Part shown: piece after piece, positions 52,449 through 61,197 of the stretch
Numbering within the stretch: the first letter of the stretch is position 1
Layout: every line of letters starts with the position of its first letter
Source of the DNA: Hyphomonadaceae bacterium UBA5336
GTDB lineage: Bacteria; Pseudomonadota; Alphaproteobacteria; Caulobacterales; Hyphomonadaceae
Length of the DNA stretch: 64,000 bases
Assembly (NCBI GenBank): GCA_002408125.1
Contig: DHQO01000023.1
Location: 1 to 64,000, forward strand
Direction: 5' to 3'
Made by a program: the position numbers and the translations under genes
Notes under the pieces: model-generated
Seen by the model: the letters and a program-made list of their open reading frames with translations, nothing else
What the model was told of the DNA's origin: nothing
Database searches by the model: none

Positions 52449-54140
52449 TCAACCTATTGTACCCGACGAGATCTGCTCATCCGCACTGGTGTATTTGAAG
52501 GTCAGTTTGCCGGTGTCCTGCCGAAAACTCAGGCTGAGCTGTACCGTTTCGCCGGGCTGGATGACACGGTTGAACTTCAGCCGGCTGACATTGTGGCTGT
52601 CAGGGCGCACGGCCCAGAGCTCCTCGGCCAGCCGTTCGGCAATATGCACTTGTGCGAGGCCGGGAAGGATGGGCGTGCCGGGAAAGTGGCCGCGAAACCA
52701 TGGCAGGTCGGCATGGGCGATGAAACCGAGCTTCGCGTCGAACGCGTCGTTTGCTTCGATCTGCGGCTTGAGCAAGTCCAGCATGCGGTCAGCCTCGAAC
52801 AGTCTGGCCAGGTCCGGGCGTGAGCGCTTGGATTGCGCATTGACGGGAATGCCGGCGACAAAACGCCAGCGTTTGGGCGTCTCCGCCGGTTCCAGCGTGC
52901 TGGCAAGACTGGCGGCAAGCTGCCGGGAAAACCGGAAACTACCGAGCTGGGCAAGTTGCGCGCGGCCGGCCTCTGTCGGCACAAGGACTGCGCTGAGGCG
53001 TTCGCGCCCGCCGGTTTCGGTGATCAGCGCGAGGCCATCTTCGATCCAGTCATGGGCGAGGAGCGTGTCGGTCACACGGGTCAGCGAGACGCGTTTGCCT
53101 TCGACCTTCACCACGAGATCGGCGCGTCCTTTCAGGATGAACCGGCCATCGGGCAGGAACTCGGCGACATCGCCGGTCTGCACCGGCCCGCCGCCGGGAA
53201 TAAAGGGTGAGCGGACGGTCAGTGCGCCCTCGCTGTCGATGTCGACCGCAACGGCTTCGAGTGCGCGCCAGGCCGGATCGTCTTCGAAACGCTGGCGCCA
53301 GGCGATGCCGCCGGTTTCGGTACTGCCGAGGATTTCGATCGGCGGCTTGCCGAAGATCCGGTTCACCTCCAGTGCCGCCTCCAGCGGCAGCGGCCCGCCT
53401 GACGAGAGAATGACGGAGGCCGCATAGTCGCCGATCACCTCATCTGGCGCGATGCGGGTGAGATGGGCGGGACTGGAGACCAGCAATGTGTCGTCCGGCG
53501 CACCGGCAAACAGCCCGTCCCATGAGAGGGCGAGGTCATTGGCCGCGCGTGTGCCCGACAGGACAGGCAGGAGGAAGCGGAAGAGGAAACCGTAAATGTG
53601 CTGGTGGGAGACCGAGCCGGTCACATGGCTGAACTGGCCGGCCAGGCGGCCTGTCCAGTAGAGCGCCTCGGCTTCGAGCACGTCCAGAGGCTTCTCAAGC
53701 AGCTTGGCATCGCCTGAGGAGCCGGAAGTGTAGAAGCCCAGCATGGGCGCATCCGGCAGGGCAGGAGGCTCGCTCCAGTCCGCATCCGGCTGTGCGGAGA
53801 TCTCCACCGCATGGCCGAAACCGGCGAACTGGCCGACACAGCGCTCGGGCGGGGCGCTGATGGACTGACAATAGGCCTTGCCGGCCTGGGGGAGCAGGAC
53901 CGGCTTCGCGCCGAGGATGAGGCTCGCCAGCAGGGCTGCGGCAAGCTCCGCCACGCCGGGCGTGAAGACATAGAGCGTGCCGCCCTGCGCCCCGATCCGT
54001 TTCGCCAGATTCTGTCCCGCGCGGCGCACCTGGCCCGCCGTGATCTCCCGGCCGCCATTGGTGACGCACAGCACACGCACGGGCTCCGCGCCCAGCAGGG
54101 CCGCGAAGAGGCCGGTCCGGGATGCGGGCACGGCGGTCAA
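52449..54140 (-). CDS. Acyl-AMP ligase fused to a hot-dog dehydratase
   Basis: A protein of about 563 residues in two parts. Residues about 1-450 are an AMP-forming ligase (FYTSGSSGDAK, GSTETGGIAWR, VQTGDVAEF, ILKGRADLVVKVEGKRVSL). The last 110 are a FabA/FabZ-like dehydratase with HFPGTPILPGLAQVHIAE. The ligase likely loads the aryl acid on an ACP and the dehydratase works in polyene extension. A TTG at 54140 with GAGG five bases before it overlaps the previous stop as TTGA; a GTG at 54155 is possible too. Confidence 0.88.
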   Translation of the reverse strand: MTAVPASRTGLFAALLGAEPVRVLCVTNGGREITAGQVRRAGQNLAKRIGAQGGTLYVFTPGVAELAAALLASLILGAKPVLLPQAGKAYCQSISAPPERCVGQFAGFGHAVEISAQPDADWSEPPALPDAPMLGFYTSGSSGDAKLLEKPLDVLEAEALYWTGRLAGQFSHVTGSVSHQHIYGFLFRFLLPVLSGTRAANDLALSWDGLFAGAPDDTLLVSSPAHLTRIAPDEVIGDYAASVILSSGGPLPLEAALEVNRIFGKPPIEILGSTETGGIAWRQRFEDDPAWRALEAVAVDIDSEGALTVRSPFIPGGGPVQTGDVAEFLPDGRFILKGRADLVVKVEGKRVSLTRVTDTLLAHDWIEDGLALITETGGRERLSAVLVPTEAGRAQLAQLGSFRFSRQLAASLASTLEPAETPKRWRFVAGIPVNAQSKRSRPDLARLFEADRMLDLLKPQIEANDAFDAKLGFIAHADLPWFRGHFPGTPILPGLAQVHIAERLAEELWAVRPDSHNVSRLKFNRVIQPGETVQLSLSFRQDTGKLTFKYTSADEQISSGTIG

Positions 54141-54688
54141 ACCTGCCTCACCCACCGGCGCACAAGGAACTCGCCGCCGAAGAGGAGGCCCATGAGAATG
54201 TAGCTGATCACCCCGTTATAGAGCGCCCAGGTTTCGAAACTGGCGTAGAAGACCGTCCAGAGCGCGATCAGGATGTTCACGGCGAAGAAGCCGCACCAGA
54301 CCTGGGTCACCCGCCGAGTATAGGCCACGCCCTCCGGGCCGAGATCGGGCTCCATGATGCGAGCGAAACGCTCGATCATGGAGGGCGGGCGTATCAGGCT
54401 GATGGCGAACACCACCAGCATCGCGCCGGTCATGAAGACCGGATAGAGCCGCAGGGCGAGCTCTGAATTGATCATGCTGGTAATGGACATGACGATGATC
54501 GCAATGGCGCTGGCATAGATCATGGAGATGGGGGTGCTGCGCCAGCCGGTAAACAGTCGTACGAGCAGTGCGACGACAAGCAGCGCCACGATCCAGTAGG
54601 GCGAGAGAAAGCGGATGAGGAGGAGGGCGAGCAGGGGATAGGTCACGGCAATCAGGCCGATTGCCATATTCACAAGTCGCAGACCCAT
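54137..54688 (-). CDS. COG4648-like membrane protein of the polyene cluster
   Basis: A 183-residue protein with about five hydrophobic helices (AIGLIAVTYPLLALLLIRF, YWIVALLVVALLVRLF, and others) and a charged loop with MEPDLGPEGVAYTRRVTQVWC. Genes of this type recur between ACPs and the ligase in aryl-polyene clusters. The exact function is not known; a role in export or membrane anchoring is inferred from context. Confidence 0.82.
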   Translation of the reverse strand: MGLRLVNMAIGLIAVTYPLLALLLIRFLSPYWIVALLVVALLVRLFTGWRSTPISMIYASAIAIIVMSITSMINSELALRLYPVFMTGAMLVVFAISLIRPPSMIERFARIMEPDLGPEGVAYTRRVTQVWCGFFAVNILIALWTVFYASFETWALYNGVISYILMGLLFGGEFLVRRWVRQV

Positions 54689-54703
54689 TCCCGTGCGCGC
54701 CTC

Positions 54704-54946
54704 CTATGCGTGGAGCACCAGCACCAGGTCGACCAGGTCGCTGATCGTGCGCACATCCTCGAACTGGTCGGGCGTGACCTTCTTGCCGGTGCGTTCCTGC
54801 ATGCGCACCATCATGTCGACACCGTCAATACTGTCGAGCCCGAGGTCGTCCATCAGGGTGGCCTCGGGCGTGATGGTTTCTTCCTCGATCTCGAAGATTT
54901 CTATCAGGTCGGATTTGACCATGTCGAAGGCTTGCTGGCGGTCCAT
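54704..54946 (-). CDS. Acyl carrier protein, second
   Basis: An 80-residue acidic helical carrier with the phosphopantetheine site GLDSIDGVDMM. It lies four bases after the first ACP and 15 bases before the membrane protein gene. Two ACPs side by side are typical of aryl-polyene clusters. Confidence 0.93.
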   Translation of the reverse strand: MDRQQAFDMVKSDLIEIFEIEEETITPEATLMDDLGLDSIDGVDMMVRMQERTGKKVTPDQFEDVRTISDLVDLVLVLHA

Positions 54947-54950
54947 GGCG

Positions 54951-55214
54951 CTACTTACCCTTCCGTTCGTCGATCATGCGGGCGATCGATCGGATGTTCT
55001 TGAAATACTCGGCGAGTTTCTCGTCCTTGGAGTCCAGTTTGACACCGTACTGCTTCTGAATCGACACACCGATTTCCAGCGCGTCGATGGAATCGAGCGC
55101 CAGCCCGTCCTCGGAAAACAGATCCTCTTCCGGATCAATATCCTCCGGCGTGACATCCTCCAGGTTGAGGACCTCCACGATCAGGGCTCTCAGTTCTGTT
55201 TCCAGCTCGGTCAA
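54951..55214 (-). CDS. Acyl carrier protein, first
   Basis: An 87-residue ACP with ALDSIDALEIG as the phosphopantetheine attachment site and a very acidic N-terminal half. Its start overlaps the acyltransferase stop by four bases, so synthesis is coupled. Confidence 0.93.
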   Translation of the reverse strand: MTELETELRALIVEVLNLEDVTPEDIDPEEDLFSEDGLALDSIDALEIGVSIQKQYGVKLDSKDEKLAEYFKNIRSIARMIDERKGK

Positions 55215-56023
55215 CGCACTACTTCCTTCTCAATCCGCTCCTGGACGTGCTGTGCCAGCAACCGTACTCCCAAAGGAGTCCGCGTGTAACGGGACGTGTC
55301 AGTTGTTTCAATCCGGTCTATCACCCGGATGCGCCAGTGCGGGCGTGAGACGGGGATCGAATACCAGGGTTCGTGCTTGCGCAGGGTCGGTGGTGTGACC
55401 TCAATGGCAACCAGCAGAACGGGAGCATCGGCATGCAGGGCGACATGCGCAAATCCGCGCTGATAGACTGCCCGCTGGGTGACCGGCGTGCGTGAGCCTT
55501 CCGGGAAGATGCAGAGGTTCGCGCCCTCTTTCAGGGCTTGCGCGCAGTCTGTGATCAGGCGCTCGGGGTCACCCAGATTCGGGATGTAGTTGCTCGCGCG
55601 CACCACGCCCGACATGAAGGGATTGTTCCAGACGCCTTTTTTTACCACCGCGCGGGTGCGCCGCATGAAGGCCATCAGGAACACCACATCGATCAGGGAG
55701 GGATGGTTGGCGACGACAATCGTGCCGCGCGCCTCGCGCAATTGCTGCGCGCCCTCGATCTCATAGGTCAGCACGCCGAGCGTGCGCATGATCTCGATAT
55801 AAAGCCGCCAGACCTTGTGGACGGATGTCTGGGAGATATGCGCGCGCTTTTCCCTGTCGCGGACAAAAAGGCTGATGAAAGGAAACCACAGCAGGGCGAG
55901 CGCGAGGCCGCCCAGGCCAAACAGGGCAAAGGACAGCCCCGTCGCAATCAGGCGCCAGGCACGCGAGAGCGTCCAGCGCCCGCCATAGATGATCCTCTGA
56001 TGGGTGGCTATATGATCGGTCAC
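55211..56023 (-). CDS. PlsC-like lysophospholipid acyltransferase
   Basis: A 270-residue acyltransferase with one N-terminal hydrophobic region (ATGLSFALFGLGGLALALLW). The HX4D motif is VVANHPSLIDVVF and the second block is CIFPEGSRTPV. In aryl-polyene clusters this type of enzyme is thought to attach acyl groups to the lipid anchor. It overlaps its neighbours by four bases on both sides. Confidence 0.88.
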   Translation of the reverse strand: MTDHIATHQRIIYGGRWTLSRAWRLIATGLSFALFGLGGLALALLWFPFISLFVRDREKRAHISQTSVHKVWRLYIEIMRTLGVLTYEIEGAQQLREARGTIVVANHPSLIDVVFLMAFMRRTRAVVKKGVWNNPFMSGVVRASNYIPNLGDPERLITDCAQALKEGANLCIFPEGSRTPVTQRAVYQRGFAHVALHADAPVLLVAIEVTPPTLRKHEPWYSIPVSRPHWRIRVIDRIETTDTSRYTRTPLGVRLLAQHVQERIEKEVVR

Positions 56024-56679
56024 GATGGCGTACCTGTGAAATGTGCTTCAAGCCGCGCAAGGAGACCGCGCGGCGATGCGGTCTCATCGGGCGTGACAAC
56101 GGAAGAAAGAACTGGGCCTTCGGACGCTTCGGATTGGGTCAGCACGCAGGCGAAATAGATATCGGCGCTGCCATCGTCGAAGGGCTCATATTCCTGCTCC
56201 ATCCGGGCCTCGCCAAAGGCCAGGATCACCCGTTCGGCGCCGTCGCTGAGCAGGGCGAGGCATTCCAGAATGGCGCAGTCCAGCGTGCGCTCGCCGGCCG
56301 CGATGGCTGTGTAGGGCGCGGGGGCGTTCATTAGCTGGCTGGCCACGCCGACAGCGGCATTGTGCACCGACAGGGAAAAGCCCGTGGGTGAGAGCGGCGT
56401 GCCGGACAGAAGGTCCTTGAGCAAGGCCAGCGTGTTCGAGGACATGGTGCCATAGCGTGAGGCGAACACAATGGGCGCTCCGCGCGCCGCCGCGCCCAGG
56501 CCGAGAAAACAGGCAAGCACATGCTTTTCGAACGCTGTCAGGCGGCGGGTTTGCTTGCGCGGGAGATCTGAGAGGGCCAGCACCTGGCCGAGGTGTCGGG
56601 TGTCAGGTGTCGAGCAGTCCATGCCGGCAAATTCGCGAACGGCAATGCGCCCTTGCAGATCTGCCCGCTCAACTAACAT
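56020..56679 (-). CDS. Ketosynthase-like chain-length factor
   Basis: A 219-residue protein similar to the N-terminal half of a beta-ketoacyl synthase (PF13723-like). It has the block FSLSVHNAAVGVASQLMNAP in place of the usual active-site region, with no Cys at the expected site, so it is probably a non-catalytic partner. GERTLDCAILECLALL is also typical. The ATG at 56679 gives the right start; the longer frame is unsupported. It begins the left operon of the cluster. Confidence 0.82.
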   Translation of the reverse strand: MLVERADLQGRIAVREFAGMDCSTPDTRHLGQVLALSDLPRKQTRRLTAFEKHVLACFLGLGAAARGAPIVFASRYGTMSSNTLALLKDLLSGTPLSPTGFSLSVHNAAVGVASQLMNAPAPYTAIAAGERTLDCAILECLALLSDGAERVILAFGEARMEQEYEPFDDGSADIYFACVLTQSEASEGPVLSSVVTPDETASPRGLLARLEAHFTGTPS

Positions 56680-56735
56680 CGCTTGATCACTCCAAACCCC
56701 TGGACCGCTTTGGATCATCACCCACCACCGGATCA

Positions 56736-56745
56736 ATTGTACAAT
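56736..56745. promoter_or_regulatory. Palindrome before the chain-length factor gene
   Basis: ATTGTACAAT is a perfect 10-bp palindrome about 60 bases before the start codon of the left operon. It may be an operator; the match to a known regulator is not evident. Confidence 0.3.
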
Positions 56746-56841
56746 CCGACTGGATCGCCGCCAACAAACCTCACCCGAGGAGGGATGAACTGCCCCTTGG
56801 TGAGCGTTTGCATGCTGGTGCCGATCTATAGAAGTTGCCCC

Positions 56842-56860
56842 GACTCGATTCAATCGAGTC
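56842..56860. promoter_or_regulatory. 19-base inverted repeat between the two cluster operons
   Basis: GACTCGATT-C-AATCGAGTC is a perfect inverted repeat with one centre base, 57 bases after the glycosyltransferase stop codon. It may be an operator, or a hairpin (7-bp stem with loop TTCAA) that weakly ends the upstream transcript. No U-run follows. Confidence 0.4.
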
Positions 56861-56916
56861 TTGCCAATCTGTCACAATTCCCGTTGGGGAAAGCACGCCT
56901 GTTGTGCAGTCAGCCC

Positions 56917-57687
56917 TCAGGTGCTGTATCGGCTGAGCAGGGCGCGGCGGGCACTGCGAATCGGCACGCGGATGGGGGCCTGCAGGACCAGGCGCGTGTG
57001 CATGGCGGAGATACGGACATTGTCGCTGAGCATGCGGAAGTTCGAGATATTCCCGTCCGGATAGGTCACCCGCACGGGATGTTCGACCACGCGCAGGCCA
57101 CGCCAGTTGAGCTGGACCAGAAGCTCGGTGTCGAAATCCATGCGCGCGCCGATAAACTCACGGCGCACCACATGCAGGCTCTCTTCCAGGGGATAGACGC
57201 GAAAGCCGCACATGGAATCGCTGATCTCGCCACCCATGGTCTCGATGCGGACCCAGAAATGGGTGATCTCTCGCCCGATCTTGCGCGATTTCGGAATGCT
57301 GTCGTCATAGATCGGGACGGCGCAGATGACCTTATTCGGCGCTTCGCGCGCGAGGGTGATCATGGGCTCGATCTCGCCGAGATCGTGCTGGCCGTCGGCG
57401 TCGATCTGGATGGCATGGCTCCAGCCCTGCTCGCCGGCAGCCAGCAGGCCGGTCTTGACCGCCTGGCCCTTGCCGCCATTTTCCGCGCGCCGGACATAGC
57501 TTACGCCGGAGACGGCGCTGCAGGCCGATTCGATTGCCATGCGGTTCTCTTCGGTGTTGCCATCATCGACCACGATGACCGGAATCTGCATCTGCGAGAG
57601 GGTGGTCAGGATCGCGGGCAGGGCGGTGACATGGCGATATGTCGGGACAATCACGCCGACACGGAATTCGCTGTGCTCACTGCGCAT
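56917..57687 (-). CDS. Family 2 glycosyltransferase
   Basis: A 256-residue GT-A-fold enzyme with VGVIVPTYRHVTALPAIL at the start, the nucleotide-sugar metal motif in IQIDADGQHDLGEI and an acceptor loop MDFDTELLVQLNWRGLRV. It resembles DPM/polyprenol-type glycosyltransferases found in aryl-polyene clusters. The start at 57687 (MRSEHSEFR) removes an unsupported N-terminal stretch. It is separated by 237 bases from the left operon. Confidence 0.87.
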   Translation of the reverse strand: MRSEHSEFRVGVIVPTYRHVTALPAILTTLSQMQIPVIVVDDGNTEENRMAIESACSAVSGVSYVRRAENGGKGQAVKTGLLAAGEQGWSHAIQIDADGQHDLGEIEPMITLAREAPNKVICAVPIYDDSIPKSRKIGREITHFWVRIETMGGEISDSMCGFRVYPLEESLHVVRREFIGARMDFDTELLVQLNWRGLRVVEHPVRVTYPDGNISNFRMLSDNVRISAMHTRLVLQAPIRVPIRSARRALLSRYST

Positions 57688-57830
57688 AAAGTCTGTCCTG
57701 GTGCGGAGTTTTTGGTGCGGCCGGCCCGGAGCGAATTGGCTGGAAATGCCCTTTGCATTCGATTCTGCCACGATATAGAGATGGATTCAGGGCTTGCCCA
57801 CCCGTGGGGAATTTCGACAGGAGCGAAGAC

Positions 57831-58253
57831 GTGAAACTTAAGCTTGCACTCATTTCAATGTGTCTTGCCGCGACGGCGGCGCCGGCGGCCAATGCGGAAA
57901 GGGACATCCAGACCTGGTCGATCCAGGAAGCAATGGAATCGCAGGACTTCCAGGACCGGCTGGGCGACTTCCGGTTTGTCTGGGGCGATTCGGTCAGCGG
58001 TGAGCGCATCCGTTCGACCACCACACGCAAGACCACCAACGGAATCAACAAGAGCGACCGTGGTGCCTGCGAATGGGCGCTTCTGTCTGCCCTGATCGCC
58101 CTGAAGGAACAGGCTGAAGGCCTGGGCGGCACTTCGGTGCAGGGGATCAAATCCACCGCCACCGGCGCGCCCTTCTCCAGTACAACCGAGTTCCAGTGCA
58201 TCACCGGCTGGACGAACTCGCGCGTCTATCTGGAAGCGGAAATCGTGAAATAA
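57831..58253 (+). CDS. Small periplasmic protein (mis-named excinuclease-like)
   Basis: A 140-residue secreted protein starting at GTG, with AGGAG seven bases upstream and a signal peptide ending PAANA. The mature part has KSDRGACEWALLSALIALKEQAE and STTEFQCITGW, the pattern of small periplasmic proteins often labelled excinuclease subunits by database error. It is not related to UvrA. It is the only plus-strand gene inside the polyene cluster, so it has its own promoter. Confidence 0.72.
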   Translation: MKLKLALISMCLAATAAPAANAERDIQTWSIQEAMESQDFQDRLGDFRFVWGDSVSGERIRSTTTRKTTNGINKSDRGACEWALLSALIALKEQAEGLGGTSVQGIKSTATGAPFSSTTEFQCITGWTNSRVYLEAEIVK

Positions 58254-58277
58254 GCCGGCCGTAACACCGGTAGAAAC

Positions 58278-58308
58278 AAAAGGCGCCGTCTCCGGACAGG
58301 CGCCTTTT
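58278..58308. terminator. Bidirectional terminator
   Basis: AAAAGGCGCC and GGCGCCTTTT form a 10-bp stem with an 11-base loop and T-runs on both strands. It separates the plus-strand secreted protein gene from the minus-strand MipA/OmpV gene. Confidence 0.88.
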
Positions 58309-59205
58309 TTACATGTCGTCGTTCCTGGCCCGGCGGCGGCTCTGCCAGGCTTTCCAGACAAAGGAGACGCTCAGCGCGTGAGTGAAGTCCTCGCGCAGGA
58401 GCGGGCTGTCATCAAAAGATGAGCCGGAAAAGCTGCGTCCCTGATAGGTCAGGAAAATCTGGAACCGATCATTGAGTTCGCGGGTCCAGGAAGCGCGCAA
58501 GCCGGCGGAAACATAGCCGCTGCCAGCGTCGTATTCCGGGCGCTCCGGCGTGGCATACTGGGCCGGCACCTCGTACCAGTAATCAGCCAGGCCCTCATCG
58601 GCGAAGGTGGAAAACAGGGTTACCGACCAACTGGACCGCAGCTCGCCGCCATATTTACGCTGATAGGTCAGCTGCGGTTCGAAGATATAGCCGACATGGT
58701 CGATGGACTTGAAGTCGGAGCTGGCCACCGCGCGCACCGGGATATGGACGCGCCATTCCTTGCGGCCTTCCGGTGTCCAGCCGGTGTCGGACAGCCGGAA
58801 CACGCCTTGTGGGCCGATCTGGAAGAGATAGTCCAAGTCTGGCATGCCCTCGCGGGCGCCGTCATCATCGGAATTGGCTGCATAGGCCGCGTCCAGCGAC
58901 AGATCGAGCTCGAACTTGCGTGTCTCGGTGGCGATGGCGCGGGCCACGCCATATTCGCCGAACCGGATCCGGTCGCCGCGATAAATCACCAGTGGGGCAG
59001 CTACGCCCTGCAGCGAGGTGTCTTCGGCGCCGGGATAGTCCGGGCCGTAGAGGCTGGAGGCGCCGATGCGCAGTTCCAGGAGCGGCTCGTCGGGGACATA
59101 GTCGTTGGCTTCTTCCTGCGCGCTGGCCGGCGCGGTCAGGGTGAGTGCGGCGGCGGTGCCAGCAAGGAACGCGGCGGCGCGTTCCATCCTTCGCATGTCG
59201 GTCAT
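58309..59205 (-). CDS. MipA/OmpV-family outer-membrane protein
   Basis: A 298-residue beta-barrel-type protein with a signal peptide ending APASAQ. Family blocks are RIGASSLYGPDYPGAEDTS, YRGDRIRFGEYG, and the final DDSPLLREDFTHALSVSFVWKAW. It sits at the end of the right operon and may carry or scaffold the pigment in the outer membrane, which is inference. Confidence 0.85.
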   Translation of the reverse strand: MTDMRRMERAAAFLAGTAAALTLTAPASAQEEANDYVPDEPLLELRIGASSLYGPDYPGAEDTSLQGVAAPLVIYRGDRIRFGEYGVARAIATETRKFELDLSLDAAYAANSDDDGAREGMPDLDYLFQIGPQGVFRLSDTGWTPEGRKEWRVHIPVRAVASSDFKSIDHVGYIFEPQLTYQRKYGGELRSSWSVTLFSTFADEGLADYWYEVPAQYATPERPEYDAGSGYVSAGLRASWTRELNDRFQIFLTYQGRSFSGSSFDDSPLLREDFTHALSVSFVWKAWQSRRRARNDDM

Positions 59206-59227
59206 CGTGCGGTCCCCGAGATTGTAC

Positions 59228-60457
59228 TTATTCGTAATTGCGGATGACGAGTGAGGTGTTCACGCCGCCGAAAGCGAAATTGTTGGAGGCAAAGGCGTTG
59301 GACGAAACGGCCCGGCTCTCGCCCATGACATAGTCAAGCTCGGCGCAGTTCGGGTCGACCTCGGTGAGGTTGGCCGTCGGCGAGACGCGCCCTTCCTTGA
59401 GCATGTCAATGCCGAGGGAAATCTCGATCGCCGCGCAACCGCCCAGCGTGTGGCCGAAATTGCCCTTCAGCGAGTGGAACGGAACGGTATCGCCATAGAC
59501 CGCGAGGGAGGCATGGCTTTCTTCCATGTCGCCCGCCACGGTGCCGGTGGAATGGCCGGAGACGAAGGAGAGATCGCCAGCGCCCATGCGCGCGCCCTGC
59601 ATGGCTTGGCGCATCACGATCTCCTGGGTCTCCCGGTTCGGCCGGGAGATATGCGTACCGTCGCAATTGGTGGCAAAGCCAACCACTTCCGCAAGCGGCG
59701 TGGCGCCGCGTGCCAGGGCGTGCTCCAGCTCTTCTAGCACCAGGATGCCGGAGGCTTCGCCGATGACCAGCCCGTCCCGGCTGGCATCCATGGGCCGCAC
59801 GGCATGGTCGGGATCGTCATGGTGCCGCGAGGTGGCATAGAGCCGGTCAAAGACCATGGTCATTGTCACGCAGAACTCGTCAGAGCCGCCGGCCAGCATC
59901 ACATCCTGTGCGCCCGACCGGATATTCTCATAGGCATAGCCAATACCCTGGGAGGCCGAGGTGCAGGCCGAGGAAGTGGTGATCACGCGGCCCTGCAGGC
60001 CAAAGAAGACCGCGATGTTTACCGGCCCGGTATGACTCATCATGCGGATATAGCTGGTCGCGTTGAGGCCGCTGGACTTGCCGGTCTCCATGAAGCTGAC
60101 AAAGGACTTGATCGGCTCGGTCGATCCGAAGGAAGAACCGACAGCCACGCCGGTGCGCCCGGAGGTCAGTACGGCTGTATCCTCACGCAGGCCCGCCTGT
60201 TCCAGCGCGCGCTCCGAGCAATAGACCAGCATGGTCGCCACCCGGCCCATGGAGCGCGATTGTTGACGGGGATAGACTTTCTCGTGCTTGAACCAGTCCG
60301 CCGGCCCGCCGAGGCGCGCATTGAGGTCTTCCATGCCCTCCCATTCGGGCATGTAGCGGATGCCGGTCCTGCCAGCATGAAGGGCCGGGCCGATCTCGTG
60401 CCAGCTTTCGCCCAGCGAGGTGATGTTCGACATTCCGGTGATCACGACACGGCGCAT
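59228..60457 (-). CDS. Beta-ketoacyl synthase
   Basis: A 409-residue FabF-like condensing enzyme. The Cys nucleophile is in TTSSACTSASQGIG (Cys165), the first His in SGHSTGTVAGD and the second in KGNFGHTLGGCAA, so the Cys-His-His triad is complete. It likely extends the polyene chain. Its ATG shares one base with the ketoreductase stop. Confidence 0.92.
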   Translation of the reverse strand: MRRVVITGMSNITSLGESWHEIGPALHAGRTGIRYMPEWEGMEDLNARLGGPADWFKHEKVYPRQQSRSMGRVATMLVYCSERALEQAGLREDTAVLTSGRTGVAVGSSFGSTEPIKSFVSFMETGKSSGLNATSYIRMMSHTGPVNIAVFFGLQGRVITTSSACTSASQGIGYAYENIRSGAQDVMLAGGSDEFCVTMTMVFDRLYATSRHHDDPDHAVRPMDASRDGLVIGEASGILVLEELEHALARGATPLAEVVGFATNCDGTHISRPNRETQEIVMRQAMQGARMGAGDLSFVSGHSTGTVAGDMEESHASLAVYGDTVPFHSLKGNFGHTLGGCAAIEISLGIDMLKEGRVSPTANLTEVDPNCAELDYVMGESRAVSSNAFASNNFAFGGVNTSLVIRNYE

Positions 60458-61197
60458 CAGGCTATGCCTCCATTCACGCCAATGACCTGGCGGGTGATAT
60501 AGCCGGCCTCCTCGCCGAAGAGGAAGTCCACCAGGCTGGCCACTTCATTGACCTCGCCGACGCGTTTCATCGGGATTGCGTTCATTACTTCCGGATGGAC
60601 CCCTTCGGCCATGCCGGTATTGATCAGGCCCGGGGCAACGGCATTCACTGTGATCTTGCGGCTGGCGAGTTCCACCGCAAGCGCCTTGGCCGCGCCGATC
60701 AGGCCTGCCTTTGCGGCTGAATAATTGACCTGTCCACGATTGCCGATCACGCCGGAAACCGAGGCCATGGCCACGATCCGCCCGCCCTTGCGTGCACGCA
60801 CCATGGGCATGATCAGCGGCTGGACGACATTGTAAAAGCCATCCAGCGTAACCCGTGTGACATCCTGCCAGTCCCGCGGTTCGATGGCGGCAAAGGTATT
60901 GTCGCGGGTGATGCCGGCATTGGCGACGACGCCCCAATACGGCCCGCCATCGGCGATCAGCGCCTCAAGCTCTGCGCGGGCCTTCTCGCCGTCGCGGACA
61001 TCGAAACCGACAATCTGGCCGGTTCCGCCATTGGCGATGACGTCTCCGAGTGTCTCGCGCGCACCCGCTTCGTCACCGCCATAATGCACGGTCAGGTCAT
61101 GGCCATGACGGGCCAGGCGCACCGCGACAGCGCGGCCAATGCCCTTGGACGCACCGGTCACAAGGATGCGGCGGGGCGGGGAGGCGTCAGCTTGCAT
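60457..61197 (-). CDS. 3-oxoacyl-ACP reductase (SDR)
   Basis: A 246-residue short-chain dehydrogenase of the FabG type: GASKGIGRAVAVRL for NADPH, VANAGITRDN, and the catalytic Ser-Tyr-Lys in ASVSGVIGNRGQVNYSAAKAG. It reduces the keto group formed by the ketosynthase. The start at 61197 overlaps the dehydratase stop by 11 bases, so the genes are co-translated. Confidence 0.93.
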   Translation of the reverse strand: MQADASPPRRILVTGASKGIGRAVAVRLARHGHDLTVHYGGDEAGARETLGDVIANGGTGQIVGFDVRDGEKARAELEALIADGGPYWGVVANAGITRDNTFAAIEPRDWQDVTRVTLDGFYNVVQPLIMPMVRARKGGRIVAMASVSGVIGNRGQVNYSAAKAGLIGAAKALAVELASRKITVNAVAPGLINTGMAEGVHPEVMNAIPMKRVGEVNEVASLVDFLFGEEAGYITRQVIGVNGGIA

